Assembly (NCBI GenBank): GCA_900073065.1
Contig: FJOG01000001.1
Coordinates: 3,756,455-3,820,454 of the forward strand
From: Phialocephala subalpina
Lineage: Eukaryota; Ascomycota; Leotiomycetes; Helotiales; Mollisiaceae
Length of the DNA stretch: 64,000 nucleotides
Direction: 5' to 3'
A model generated the notes under the pieces. The model was not told where the DNA came from. It saw only the letters and a list, made by a program, of their open reading frames with translations, and searched no databases. A program made the position numbers and the translations under genes. Positions 1 through 11,058 of this stretch are shown here, one piece after another; position 1 is the first letter of the stretch; the number at the start of each line of letters is the position of its first letter.

Positions 1-1204
1 GGAGGACCGATGTAACAACTGGCACCATGATCTCGAGTCGACGACCATATGTATCAACCAAAGCAGCAACATGTTCGAAGTCCCGGATAAGCAACGTGTA
101 TTCTTCGAGATCCTGATTGGCTTTTGTACGATGTTGAAGAAAGTCGATCACAGACCGAAGTTTGCTTGTCGTCTGTAAGCAACGGCGACCCCAAACCTCC
201 AGAGAACGCAAGTCCGAATCTATTTTTCTGAGCCCGTCTCTCTGGTGTGGAGCTTCGGTGGTGTACTCGTATTGTTTGATGCTGTTGGACATCACTGCAA
301 CATAGCTCACCCATTCCGCCGCCGAAATCTTCAGAGGATAGTAGGCCAGTGAGAGAAGAGTCGGCTGTGTGGATTCAAAAGCTGGAGGTCGCTCCTTCTG
401 CCAATACCACACCAGGTCTTCGAGAAGAGACATTCGTCCCGGATGCCCCGCATCAGGTTCAAAAAATGAGGGACGTTCGGAGAAGTCTTCGTAGCCGCCT
501 TGGAATGGCCGCGACGGAAGTACCATCTGTTTCTCTGGCGATGTGTATAGGTCGGAATTCGGCTTGTCGACCAGAATCAATGCTACATTTTGGTGAGCTT
601 TGTCCTGTTAGACTGCTGTATCCACATTACCTAGCCATGACTTGGACTTGGTGGATGACAACAGAATGGAACAACTTTGTTGTTCTAGTCCAATGTATGT
701 ATCCTTCAAAGGAGGCAGAAGTACAACTTTCCGAGGCACATTGCTATTGCGGGACATCTTCCTAGGCGCCATTGGACACAAACCGAAGTCCATCGACCGC
801 TGGTATTGAAGGCTTAGGAAGTTTTGATTTATGACTTTGGAGGGCAGTATAGCCAAAGAAGGTTTGGACGAAGTGACATCTACTCTGGGACCATGAATAT
901 GGGAAGCAAAGAAGAGTGGGTCTAGGTCCAGAGAAGACCCGAGACTTTCAATGATGGCTTTGCTCAAGTCCTCAACAATGATGAGTCGCCCTTGACAGTC
1001 ACCTGCATCTTTCTTCATGATGGCGTCGAGTTCCGACAATTCGAGATCGACTCGGCGAGGCTTCGCATCTTTGGCGTGGAACTCGAGGCTGACAATTCTG
1101 CAAGCATTCCTGGCATTGTCGTTGGCAATGAATTGACATAGGTTGCGGAGACACGGATTTCGCTTGCTCTGCGCAAATATGTAGTCTGAATATGATCGCG
1201 CCAT
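1..1204 (-). CDS. CorA-like membrane protein, fungal accessory family (3' end off window)
   Basis: Two minus-strand exons are visible, 1204-631 and 582 to the window edge. They are joined by a 48-base GT-AG intron (583-630) across a split Ala codon and give 385 residues of one continuous protein. Residues 73-80 (RLIIVEDL) and 92-103 (LDLDPLFFASHI) match the conserved N-terminal block of the large fungal family annotated as CorA-like Mg2+ transporter proteins. The last visible residues (FEHVAALVDTYGRRLE, then VVTSVL) look like the helix that precedes the two C-terminal membrane segments and the GMN-type loop, which lie beyond base 1. Ion transport is therefore inferred from the family only; many fungal members lack proof of Mg2+ transport. 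The start is the first ATG, directly upstream of the conserved block. The gene is divergent from the RelA/SpoT-domain gene at 1672. Confidence 0.75.
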
Positions 1205-1671
1205 GATTCTCTTCTACGAAAGGTACTGCATTTTCCTTTCTGTGAGTTTTTCTGAGAGAGGAAGCCCTCAATTATGCCTTATCAAGCTGGAAAATTCTTC
1301 CAGGCAGAATGGGAGCTCAGCCTCAGTGTGGCCTCGTGAGAGCTGCAGTGGCATCACGATAGCAATGCTTATTCGCTCTGGATACGCCTCATCGACAGGG
1401 TTTGTGCATCCCAGCTTGGCGGGAGGTGCCGACCCCAAATTTATTGTCGAGATCCTTTTAATGCTTGACATCCTCTAGATCCTTACGACAAATTTCACAC
1501 TCCAGAACAGAGATAATACATATCCCTTCAGAAGCGCTTGGAAGTAGAGTCTAACAACGCGCATCTTGGAGGTTGTTCACTTCACCGCTCACGAGGCTGA
1601 GAACCACACCGAGTACAGGTGCAACCCCGCCAGCCCCACCGAAGGGCTCGTTGGCAACCGGGACGCCAAAA
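1205..1671. promoter_or_regulatory. Divergent intergenic region
   Basis: This 467-base stretch separates two divergent start codons and must hold both promoters. No convincing coding frame, RNA gene or repeat is visible. An open frame continues about 100 bases upstream of the RelA/SpoT ATG, but it has no ATG and low-complexity Pro/Thr content, so it was treated as leader. Confidence 0.4.
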
Positions 1672-4461
1672 ATGGATCTTGACACCCTCTCATCCTACAA
1701 CTCCGAAAGCAGGACCGACAATTCAGCAGATACCATCTCGTCGTTCATTGCGGATTGGGTGCAGATCAAATATTTCTATTCGGAAGCAGCCAGTCTTGCA
1801 CAGGAGCTCTGCGAGACGCTGCTTGCCAGCAATGCGATTCGCGCGATCGTCACTCATCGAGTGAAACAAGGCCATCGACTTGAAGCGAAGTTACGGGAGC
1901 GAGTTCGAAAGCTTGGGAGGGAGTATAGGAGCGCCAAGGAGATTCGCGACGATGTCGTTGACCTTGCTGGGGTGCGAATTGCTCTCTATTTCCCCAGCGA
2001 CAGAGAAAAGATCGACAAAATCATTCACGATGCTTTCGCCGAGGTCAAACACAAAAGCTTTCCAGAGAACGAGAACAAGCGGATTTCCGACTCAGTATCT
2101 GTTATCATAGACAAGGCATCTGAATTTGAACAACGATTCCATGGCTATTCGGCTGATCACTACCGGGTGCGAATGAGGGTCGAGAACCTGGCTACGAAGA
2201 AGCTTCGAGACGATTTTCAGAAGACGAACCCAGTAATTGAGATACAGGTCGCATCAGTGTTGATGCATGCATGGGCCGAGATAGACCATGATCTCGTGTA
2301 CAAGACTTTAACCAGTGGACCGGCCTCGCAGCAAGAACTTCGACTTCTCGATGCCACGAATGGCCTTGTGCACACTGGCGAAGTCCTATTACAACAACTA
2401 CAGACGGCCATGGACGATCGCGTAGCATATCAGAACAAACCTTTCAGCGAACAGTATGAACTCTTGAGCTTCTTGCGTGGACAGATCAAGAAGGCCAAAG
2501 GGTCAATGGAACACTTGGATGTCTTGCTTCTTGTACGTAATTGTGTTTTGGTTGCCGCCAGGACTGCCACTTTATTTGAGAAGTGCTGACTTGGACTCTA
2601 GGTATTGAAGATCACTGGACTAGACTCTCCTCGGAGGCTCGGGGAGATGCTCGAGGGCTTCATTCTGCCAGCCAAAGGCAACGCTCCTGTGGCTCTCGTG
2701 ATATTGGAGCATATCCTCTGTTCCCTAGGAGAGGAGCAGCGTCGTACAAACAATCTTTATTTACGGCCAAAGTCTGTAGTCGTCAAAGACCTTGAGATTG
2801 ACGAGACGAATCCCAAATGCTACAATACAAACGTCGAGACACGCGACAGGATCCTGGATCAGAGAGACATCCTCGAGATGACCGTATCTGTTGCAGACAT
2901 CATGCGCTTCCCCGAGAAGTCAATATTGGTTGTTGAGGGCATGCCGCAAAAGTTCAGGAAGTTCTATGCCCTCTACAACCTGGTCCATTTTGCTACTGTC
3001 CGGCCTTTCGACAAGACGAACAAGGACAGTGAGAAATGGCTGTGTGAGATATCGCTAAGGGAACTTGATCCTCTATGGACATGGTTTGAGACCAACGACG
3101 ATGTTTTGTTCAGGGTGTCTCTGCTGCTGGCCAGGATGAATGTCGAGGAAATCGATCAGGAACTGATCAAACTGCGGCCTTCAAGTGGCTTCCAACGTCT
3201 GCCGTCCGTATACGAGCCCAATGCTGGGTACCTGAGTCCAGGATACATGAGCCCAGGAACAATGAGCCCTGGCTACTTCAGTCCATGCTCTGATGATACC
3301 GAGTCCAGGTTCTCCAGAATTCCAGAAGGATCAGGGACACCGATGTCTTCTCCTAGAGGTGGGAGTGAAAGGAGTCCTAGTACTCAAGATCAACGGTCAT
3401 CGCCGAAACCTACACGAAGAGGTGGGAGTGAAAGAAGCCCACTGAGCTTTAAGAATAAAGGGCCATCACCACAACCTGTTCGAACCAGTCGAACCATTGC
3501 GAGCGAAGATACCCCAGCGAAGAATGAGTGGATTTCTCCAACGGTACCAAGAACCAGCGGAAAATCAGACACAGAAGAAGAGGAGGATGAGGATGAGGAC
3601 GAGGACGACGAAGATCCTTCGCCAATCGTCATACCAGAACGCACCAGGAGGCCGTACATCGACAAAACCCCCAAGCCAGAGCCAAAGAGAAGACCATCAG
3701 AACGAAGAAATGCTGCATCGGCGCCCGAAGGAATCATACGCGAAGAGAGACCAGTCACCAATCCGGTGAGACCGTCGCCAGAGCGAAGGACAAGCAATCA
3801 AGCTGCCTATGTTGAAGACGAAACTTCAGAAGATTCTGACGCAGAACCGAGCAGGCCAGTAGTAAAACTCCACCAAGATAGTTCTCGACGACCACCGTCA
3901 TCACCCAGGCCGAGGGAGAGGGAGAGGGAAGCTGCACGAAACAGAGTAACAGCTTCCATGCCTGGCGAATCTCGGCAGAGGGACAGGGAGAGAGCATTTG
4001 CACGGGATAGAGGCGCTGCTTCCATGCCTGGCGAGTCTGCAATGCCAATAGTACCGGAAGTTCCGGAGCCTCCGGATGCGGGCCCCCAAGAGTACCTAGA
4101 GGACGTGGATGGGGGACAAATAGAGTACGATAGGGAGTACAGACAACATATTCGTAACGAAACGGCATCCATGCCGTCCATGCCCGCTATCGAACCCGCG
4201 AGACCAAGACGCAGAGACACAGGGAGGTCGCGGCGAAATGATTATTATAGATCCAACGAACCAGCTCTTCGGGCGAGGTTCGAGCCAGCAAGCAGAGTCA
4301 GAAGTCAAAGCGAATATCACCCACCCCCTGCAATGGCGCCACCGAGAAACTACGACTATCAGCAACCTATGAGACGTCCGTACAGTCATACGCAAGGGAT
4401 TCCGATGTATCCACCGGCTCCGAGAAACCCGGATTCTCCGGCAGCTTGGTCGGCCTATTGA
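1672..4461 (+). CDS. RelA/SpoT synthetase-domain protein with long disordered C-terminal tail
   Basis: Exons 1672-2532 and 2602-4461 (intron 2533-2601, GTACGT...CTAG) encode 906 residues. The N-terminal 230 residues fit the RelA_SpoT nucleotidyltransferase domain (Pfam PF04607): HRVKQGHRLEAKL at about residue 61, DLAGVRI near 96 with the expected metal-binding Asp, GYSADHY near 165 with the Tyr that stacks on the acceptor nucleotide, and EIQV plus HAWAEIDHDLVYK near 190-210 with the catalytic Glu. Bacterial homologues transfer pyrophosphate from ATP to GTP or GDP to make (p)ppGpp. No HD hydrolase domain is visible, so this resembles a small synthetase fused to other sequence. From about residue 500 the protein is Ser/Pro/Arg-rich with a 4x GYxSP repeat, an acidic run (about 3571-3615) and duplicated ASMPGES blocks, and is probably disordered. 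Alarmone synthesis is inferred from motifs. The start is the first in-frame ATG. Confidence 0.82.
3226..3285 (+). repeat. Four tandem 15-base units encoding G-Y/T-x-S-P
   Basis: Four consecutive pentapeptides (GYLSP, GYMSP, GTMSP, GYFSP) lie within the tail of the RelA/SpoT-domain protein. Each contains a Ser-Pro dipeptide, a potential proline-directed kinase site. The DNA units are similar but not identical, so the repeat is old or under coding selection. Confidence 0.8.
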
Positions 4462-4729
4462 TCGACTTCTTTGCCAGACAGATTGCCGGTCACCATTCGG
4501 AGGAATGACAGCCCTATTTATCATTAAAATCTATATAGCCATTCATCGTTGTCCATGTCGTCAAACTAGCTATCTCTTCTACCATTTTTAGACATTAAAA
4601 CAGGAAGTTGTGCATCGTTTTCATATACCATCAAATTTCCTTCAAAGTCCTCCACGTCATGCTTCCAAATTCTTGATGCTTTCTCCACCCCTCCCCCCTC
4701 CCCCATCCACCCTTCTGAACCTCTCACCT

Positions 4730-5613
4730 TTAAGCAGGCACAGCAATAAAAGAATCAAAGAACCAGACTGGATTGCCGGTACAAAAGTCGATGTCGATCT
4801 CAATCGTATCCTCTAGCATCCCTCCCTGGAAAGTCGCAGTATAGGTTACCCCTTTTTATATCCTCGTCAGCAATCCAATCCTGAAAGAACCATAATTGAA
4901 AACCACAAGTCGTCTGTGCACTCAAAGGACTCAGATCCGCCGAATTCTAACTCACAATAGGCGAGTCTCCTGTTCCAGAGTGGGTCCACCCACTGCATCC
5001 CGTTGCATCACTATGCGCTGTATCCAATCTCATCGCGAATGTCAAGTTATACACCAGAGGAGAATTGAAGGTTGGGGAAATGACGCTGATGTCTGGGTTG
5101 GTGTTGCTGAGGAACTCAATGCCTTGCATGCTGTGGGAAAATTATCAGCTCTCTCTTCTGGCCTGCCTGCTGGGATATGGGAGGGTAAGCTTACAAGTTC
5201 CCTTGATGTGTTGGATTTGTCGCAGTCCTTAGGATCTGATTCCTAGCGGACTCCCCTGGATTTCCATACTCATAAAATTTCCACTCCGCATCATCCGCTT
5301 CGAAGCCTCCGTTCAGGATCATGTCGCTGGTCGGAGGGGGGGATTTTGGGTCACGTGGGACAGTGCGTTGACATCCATCTGTTGGATTTGAACGGTAAGC
5401 GGAGTCCAGCTGTCGTGTGTATTCGTACTTGAAAATTTCGATATTTTTGACTCCGTAGCAGAATGGTGCGCGTAGTGCTGTCCGGACAATGTTCCTGGGA
5501 GCTCGAGCAACCCGCTCGAGTCCGCAAATCGAAGGATTCGACGATCTTGGGGAGGTCCGGTCGACGTGCAACAGAGAATGATCGGTACATCGTTGCTGGT
5601 TCCGATCTCTCAA
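4730..5613 (-). CDS. Probable secreted protein with carbohydrate-binding-like (NGGFE...W) start; N-terminus unresolved
   Basis: Three 3' exons are supported by splice signals that keep one frame: from about 5613 down to 5195, 5130-4956 and 4825-4730, with introns GTAAGC...CACAG (5131-5194) and GTGAGT...TTCCAG (4826-4955, with a GCTGAC branch site). The deduced protein has MILNGGFEADDAEWKFYE, the pattern that opens many CBM4/9-like beta-sandwich modules of fungal secreted proteins. Short alternating hydrophobic strands, a Cys-Ser-Gly-Trp and a C-terminal NPVWFFDSFIAVPA follow. No signal peptide or start ATG could be placed: the frame upstream runs into a stop at 5656-5658, so a further 5' exon or a decayed 5' end is likely. 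The 3' end faces the RelA/SpoT-domain gene. Carbohydrate binding is a guess from the motif. Confidence 0.42.
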
Positions 5614-6575
5614 CGCACAGGGCGAGCAGGTGCTTTGACGGAATGGTTCAGACGGTCATTCGAACCTTCAGGAACGCTTTCCCAACTCCAATTATGGAAC
5701 GCTCAGGTATGTTTGCTTGCAGTATCGCTGTTTTCGAGTCGGAATGATTGATGGTTACGTTTGCGTTGGAAAGGTAATTGAAGGTCCTCCTCGGTTCGGC
5801 TCACAGCACTCATTTCTTGCGTCGACTTCTCCTTTTCTTATCTGATTTCTATACCTGAGTTCAAGGTTATTAAGCTGCCTGAGCTTTTACACTGATGTCA
5901 TTTATCTTTAAGTGCTTTGCTTTGTTCTCGAGACGTCTCTGATGCGAAGAGCAAGCCTCCATTTCCCCCTTTTCTGCTTTCCCTTAGAATGTCCAAAGAG
6001 GAAGAGACGAGCAGCGAAAGCCATTCCACGCTATGTGGAGAAAAACGACGATGCAAGAGCGCAGGAGGACTCCATTTCTTAGGGCCAAAAGCCTTCATAG
6101 TCTATCCTTCGTCGTCTCGGACATGGTAAGACAGTAACCTTGAGGTATTCACGACTTCTCCAAATCATCACACCTTCCGAACATCGGACCCAAATGACAA
6201 GATTGGAGGCCAAGCTGTGGATGAGTGTGGATGAGTGGCCGATCATCGGTAATTTTTGGTTTCGAAAACTCGACGGACAATGTAGATGAAATAGCCACTA
6301 TGCAGAACCGTGATTGGTCTTCTCTTACGCGCTCGGACGCCTGGCCTCACCCCTCCCTCTATCAATGAAGCTGCAAGAAAAACTTCGAATAATAAAGTAA
6401 AGGAAAGAAAATGAAGGACCTAGAAAACATGCGCTTAAACCAAATTCAGGTCAGGAAAGGGTTCGGTCTTGAAATTCGGTTGAACTGGGATAGAAAATAT
6501 ACCTGTACGTAGCTGAACAAAATGAAAGCTCTTATCCCAGCAAATGACTTTGTTAAAAACACTGAGCATCTTCGA
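5614..6575. other. Gene-poor stretch
   Basis: About 960 bases without a supportable gene. Open frames here are short and have no recognisable motif. The missing 5' exon of the preceding minus-strand gene may lie in the first 200 bases. Confidence 0.4.
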
Positions 6576-7460
6576 TTACTTCTCCAGCACAAACGTGATC
6601 ATCGATCTTCCAGGGACGCTTCCACTCACAATCCCAGCCGAGACCGTAGTAGTCGTCGACTCATAATCATGCGTATTGTCCGTAATAAACGCTTTCGCAC
6701 TCGTCGCGGTGAAGCCAGCAATGTTCACACTCGCCGCACCCGTCCCAGTATTGACGGTAAGGACAGCGACAGTCCCATCCACTCTCAAATACGGACTCGC
6801 TTGCAACCCACTTCCTCCAGTGACACCAACTCTCACACTTCCGGGGGTTGCCCCTCTCGACCACTGAGCAAATGGCCACACTCTCTTGCAAGCGGTGTAG
6901 GAGGTTCCGTCAACCCGCACCATCTTCGAGTTCGTGCTCCGGCCCTGAACACCAACCCAATACAAATACGCGCTACAACCGCAGTATGGATCAAGCTCGC
7001 CCAATGCATGCCTTCTCCAGCTCCACCACTAGCAGACCAAGCAGACTGCCACGCTCCTTGAAGATCCGCATTCTCGGTTTGCCAGACTCGTTTGCTGGTA
7101 TTGATTGGTGAGCCGGGGAGCTGGTGTAGGAGTGTGAAGTGATGATTGAGAGGAGAGATTCCGCTCTTGCGGACTTAATTTGAGAGGTCATTGATTGTTG
7201 GTTTGACCAGCCTTCGCTATCACAGCAGGCGATCCCGGTGCTGAGGTTTGCAGCTTTGATTGTGGGGGAGAGGACTTTGATGAAGTCGGCTGCTTGGGTG
7301 CCGGATGAGAGCATGCCTGCGTAGCTTGCACTGTTTCAATGTCTGTAGACGACCAGAAGTCTTGATAGCAGTGGGGTGTCGCCGTCGTGAGGTGCAGAAG
7401 ACACGACTCAAATTTATATTCATCAGGTGGGGCTTTCCAGAATCTGAAAACAATTATATA
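6576..7460 (-). pseudogene. Glycoside hydrolase family 30 gene, frameshifted and 5'-degraded
   Basis: Reading the minus strand, three frames together spell a GH30 catalytic and C-terminal beta domain. From about 7335 the frame gives SYAGMLSSGTQAADFIKVL and the CCDSEGW motif. It shifts near 7107 to the frame encoding INTSKRVWQTENADLQGAW and SASGGAGEGMHWA, and again near 6970 to SAYLYWVGVQG, SVRVGVTGGSGLQASPYL and the terminal VPGRSMITFVLEK. The pieces follow the order of fungal endo-beta-1,6-galactanase or glucanase-type GH30 enzymes. The first shift equals loss of one base (CACCAATC where CACCCAATC would keep frame); the second looks like a larger deletion. The N-terminal half is not recognisable, although a RYxxGGS-like piece near 7800 and EYKFES near 7410 may be remnants. 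The enzyme is inactive as read. Assembly error could explain one shift but hardly the missing 5' half. Confidence 0.68.
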
Positions 7461-8170
7461 CCCATGTCCGGCTGTTTCGATCGTCCCGAAATGATTGCAT
7501 GAGTATTGCCGGTGAACCGGGAACTCGGAAGATCTTCGCTGCCAGTATGTAGGATTCCCCGCAAGTAGCAAGGGTGTTGGATAAATGCTGAATGTAGATT
7601 TGGCGCTGCTGTACCGAGCATCTTCACGGCGATGAGAACAAAACATCGCAGTCTTGCGAGAATCTTCAGAACCCAAGAAGGAAGTCGGATGTTCTAAGGG
7701 TTTGTTGGACATCGTAGGGGCGGCAGCAGAAGAATCACCGCCGGCACCGTAAGAGCAATTCACAAGCTTCCGCAGTCTCCGCCAGGGAGCGCCACCAGTC
7801 GTTCTTCTACTGCCGCCCACGCGATATGCAACAAACAACATTCCAAGTCAAGCTGAGACATTGGAAATCCTATGTTGCACTGTGATATTGCTCTATCTGG
7901 TTCGGACAATGGGACAACTTTGTTGCAGATCGCATCTCTAACGTCCAGAATTCGGCGAGGCTGAAGGAGGGAAGTTCACAAGGCTGAGGAAGAGGGAAAC
8001 TGACGTGATTCGGGAGGAAGGCAGGTTCCAAGGCTGATGGTGTGCTTTCTGCCAGCCTTCGAACTATTCGCTTCTGCAAGCAACGTCGCTCATAGTGTCC
8101 TCGCTCAGTCGTGGTTTCTTGATGCGTGCATAGATGTTCCTAACATCGTCAGATGTTGTGCAGAGGCCTG
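7461..8170. other. Stretch with only possible GH30 N-terminal remnants
   Basis: No intact gene is visible between the broken glycosidase and the end of the regulator gene. A minus-strand piece around 7790-7830 resembles the VVRYNxGGS segment of GH30 enzymes, but the match is too short to annotate. Confidence 0.3.
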
Positions 8171-11058
8171 TCAACCATTCATGTTGACATCCATATTGAA
8201 CCAGTCTAACCAGTCAAGGCCCGTCTTGTCGTCCATCTGAAAATTTGGAAGATACATTTCCAGCTCTTCCCCAGCATTGTTGATCGCCTCGTTGATTTGG
8301 TCGTCTGACATTGCTGAGAATTGTAGAAGTTCTGACATTTGCATGGGCGCGAAGTTTGCTGGGCCCTGATATGCCTGCATCTGAGGCTGGATAGGAACAT
8401 TCTGATGCGATGGGAAGGATGTCTGGTTCTGTCTTGGCTGGCTCGAGACATCAGATCTGCTGGGTGAAGTGCCCACAACTTCTCGAAGATGCCTTCCATA
8501 CAAGGCGGAAGTTCCATTTCGATGTGGTGGGTTTGAACCAATTCTCTCCAGGACGGCAGCGCATTCTTCAATCAGTCTCCGAATTGAAGGCGCCAGACTC
8601 ATGTTTCCAGTTGAGCCCATTGTGCTGAGATAGAAGGCGAAACAAGCGGCGAACGAGATCATAATCGCAGTATTGTTCGGCATGGACTTCAGGCGGTTTT
8701 CACCTTGTACTGCAGCTCGCATCACATTGAGCGCAGATGAAAGACCGGCAGCTCGAAAGAAGCGTTTGACCTCGACGGATGCTGTTGGATGGTTGATAAC
8801 ACTGCTATAAATCGAAAGTCGTCCGTGGGTGACCAGTATCTCTACGTAGGGAGGGATCGAATTGTCTTTCATGCCGCCAGTCGCAAATGCCCATGTCGAG
8901 TACCAATTGGTGAAAAAGCCATCGATCATATGCTGAATTGACTGAGCGATTCCATGGCCATTCATTGCACGAGGGCCATTGCCATCGCAGGTTTTCTTGA
9001 CATCTGATATCAGAGTTTCGAGATCTCGCCTCAGCATAGCCGAAGATACCATAGAGCCGTCCCAAATGTCGGCAATGTCTGATTGGTGCCAATTGTCGCA
9101 GTGCTCGATAATCGGAGTCAACGGGACAGTGAAGCCTCTGCCTCTTGCTAGGCAGACACTGCATTCATTAGCGAGGGGGTCAGAAAGGTAGCGTTTTCAA
9201 TCACCCAGTCTTAGCAGGACAATTGAGAAGGTAAGGTCAGGCCGAGATGCAGTATGCAGTGAAGCCTGCCTGATCTCGGCCAACGATTGTCTTTGCTCTC
9301 TCGGAAAGAGTAGCTTGAGAAAGTGCAGGCTAGGGTGGGAGATTGAAACCATGAATTATGACTTGACTCACCCTCTATCGAGTACAAACAAAGCCAGCCA
9401 GATCCTCTCTCTCCGTCTCAGCAAGCGTCTGCCGAAATCAGACATCGGATCTACTTCATGAAATCCATCTAGATCCAGTGCTTTCCTTGCTGTGATATAA
9501 TCTGATGGCGGACGGCGCTCGTGGATGCCTGCGAGAGAAGGACTTGGCGAGGGAACAATCAACTTGTTCAGCGAGATGTCGATTGCAATGGTCAGAGCAG
9601 CTCCCATGTAAGAGCAAGTCCCATCGTCTGACCAGTGCCTTCCAGGAGCCATCCAAGGGACATTAACCATGAAGCCTAGGACGATTTCCGGGGATCGGTG
9701 ACCGCTGATCATGAGAGATTGAGCAAGGTGTTTGCAATGAGTTGAAAGTCTCTTCGAGATAGCCGCTGCGGTGGGGATGAACAGGGCCGATGCTGCCATG
9801 ATAGATGTAAAGAGGAAGCAAGACTGCTTTCGAACGAATTCAGGGGTATGCAATAGCGTATCTAGGCCCCATCGGGTGTGGGAAAGGTTCTCATAGAAGC
9901 TGCTTTCGTTAGCTTCGTCACCCGAATGAGAAACAGCGTTTTCAATCTCCCAGCCTTGACAGGAAAGTCGAGAAGGCTTAGCTAGGCTGACTAGATGACA
10001 TGAAGCGAGATCATCTTGGCCAACAGTCGCCTATGTTTAGACGGGTAGGCTGAGAAAGTCCAGGCTAGGCTGGGAGATTGAGAACGCTGAGAAGGATGAG
10101 ATCATTCTTACTAGGCAAACAAAGCAGCTGCTTCCTCCTCTGTGACAAGTCCCATGTCAATCGGATCAATGTCTGGCCCGACATCAAGACTCGGCCGGAA
10201 AGGACCAAAAAAGTTCTGCAGCTCCCGGTCCTGATCACTGGCAGCACGTGACGGACGTTGTTGCATCACGGTATTCGAGGCATAAGAAGCCTGAGCTGTT
10301 GGGGCCGAAAGATCAGATGCTCTTGCTAGCAGTTGCAGAGGATTCTCGGCATCGTCGACGGCAAATTGCTCTTCGGATGACCCATCTCGAATCGTGTCGG
10401 AGACCTGTCCCCAAGAATCTCAGAGTCAGTATACTTCTGACAGCTCAGAGAGTCTCAAGGATAGTGGGACATTTGCGGGGAGCAACCGCATTCTTGAAGC
10501 TCCAGAGACAATGCAGAAGATGAAACATTGTATCATGAAATGAAACTTACCACTTGTCCGTTTCCACGTGGAAGTTGCTGCTGTGAAGACAGATCGATTC
10601 CGATCCTTGACGACTCTGCTTGGAAAGCGCTGGGTTTCTGAGGGAGTAAGCCTTGTGCTTCGTTTAGAAGATTCTGCAAATGAAACGTGTTTCTGTCCTC
10701 TTCTGATTGGGTGCTCTGTGTCCTGGACTTCTTGATAGCCTGCTCGATGCGGTATACTGCTTTCTCAAGGCCGTCACGCTTGCTGAACTTCTGTCAGTCT
10801 TTATACCTCTAATATTGTCCCGGAAGTCCTGGGACATTGGATATCGGACGCGTACTTCTTGATTCCCTTCTTCCTTCCCACCCTGTAATCCGGAATGACG
10901 CATTCTGCCTGCGACTGAGAGCACTTCTTGCACTTGAGATCCTCAGGGTTCCTCAAACATCTTGTCTTACTCTTCCTACAGTTCAAGCACGCTGCCTGCT
11001 TCTGACTTTCGCCGCCCCTCTCCGCCGTATTGGAGCTGGATGGAGACCGGTCTTCCAT
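8171..11058 (-). CDS. Zn(II)2Cys6 transcription factor
   Basis: Five minus-strand exons (11058-10856, 10782-10551, 10404-10112, 9899-9372, 9158-8171) join in frame to 747 residues. Residues about 22-50 form a binuclear zinc cluster, C-LN-C-RKSKTR-C followed by C-KK-C-SQSQAE-C. A basic linker (RKKGIKNKRDGLEKA) and a likely coiled coil (VYRIEQAIKK) follow, as in fungal DNA-binding dimers. The middle region carries the fungal-specific regulator domain, including ENLSHTRWGLDTLL, RRERIWLALFVLDRG and VCLARGRGFTVP, the usual middle-homology pattern. The acidic C-terminus (GLDWLDWFNMD) is a plausible activation region. Introns 1 and 2 are 73 and 146 bases, but introns 3 and 4 are 212 and 213 bases and homologous to each other (annotated separately). 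It lies in tandem with the downstream mitochondrial carrier gene. Its targets are unknown. Confidence 0.85.
9159..9371 (-). repeat. Intron 4 of the regulator gene: introner-like element copy A
   Basis: A 213-base intron (GTGAGT...AATGCAG, with a GCTAATG branch site) between the VLDRG and VCLARG codons. Near its ends are TTCAATCTCCCACCCTAG and, inverted, CTGGGTGATTGAAAACGC. It shares long stretches with intron 3 of the same gene, including the AGCCTG-ACTTTCTCA block, GTTGGCC-AGATxATC and the inverted terminal segment. The length and homology set both introns apart from all other introns in the window. Confidence 0.7.
9900..10111 (-). repeat. Intron 3 of the regulator gene: introner-like element copy B
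   Basis: A 212-base intron (GTAAGA...GAAAGCAG, with an AGCTAACG branch site). It contains a near-perfect terminal inverted repeat: CAGCGTTCTCAATCTCCCAG close to the 5' end and CTGGGAGATTGAAAACGCTG close to the 3' end, about 23 of 25 positions pairing over the extended arms. It aligns over most of its length with intron 4 of the same gene. Both keep good splice signals, so the element is removed as an intron. Confidence 0.72.

Noticed and set aside
3390..4524. Antisense open frames, one with a poly-Ser run
   Set aside because: They mirror the acidic and Arg/Pro-rich low-complexity tail of the RelA/SpoT-domain protein.
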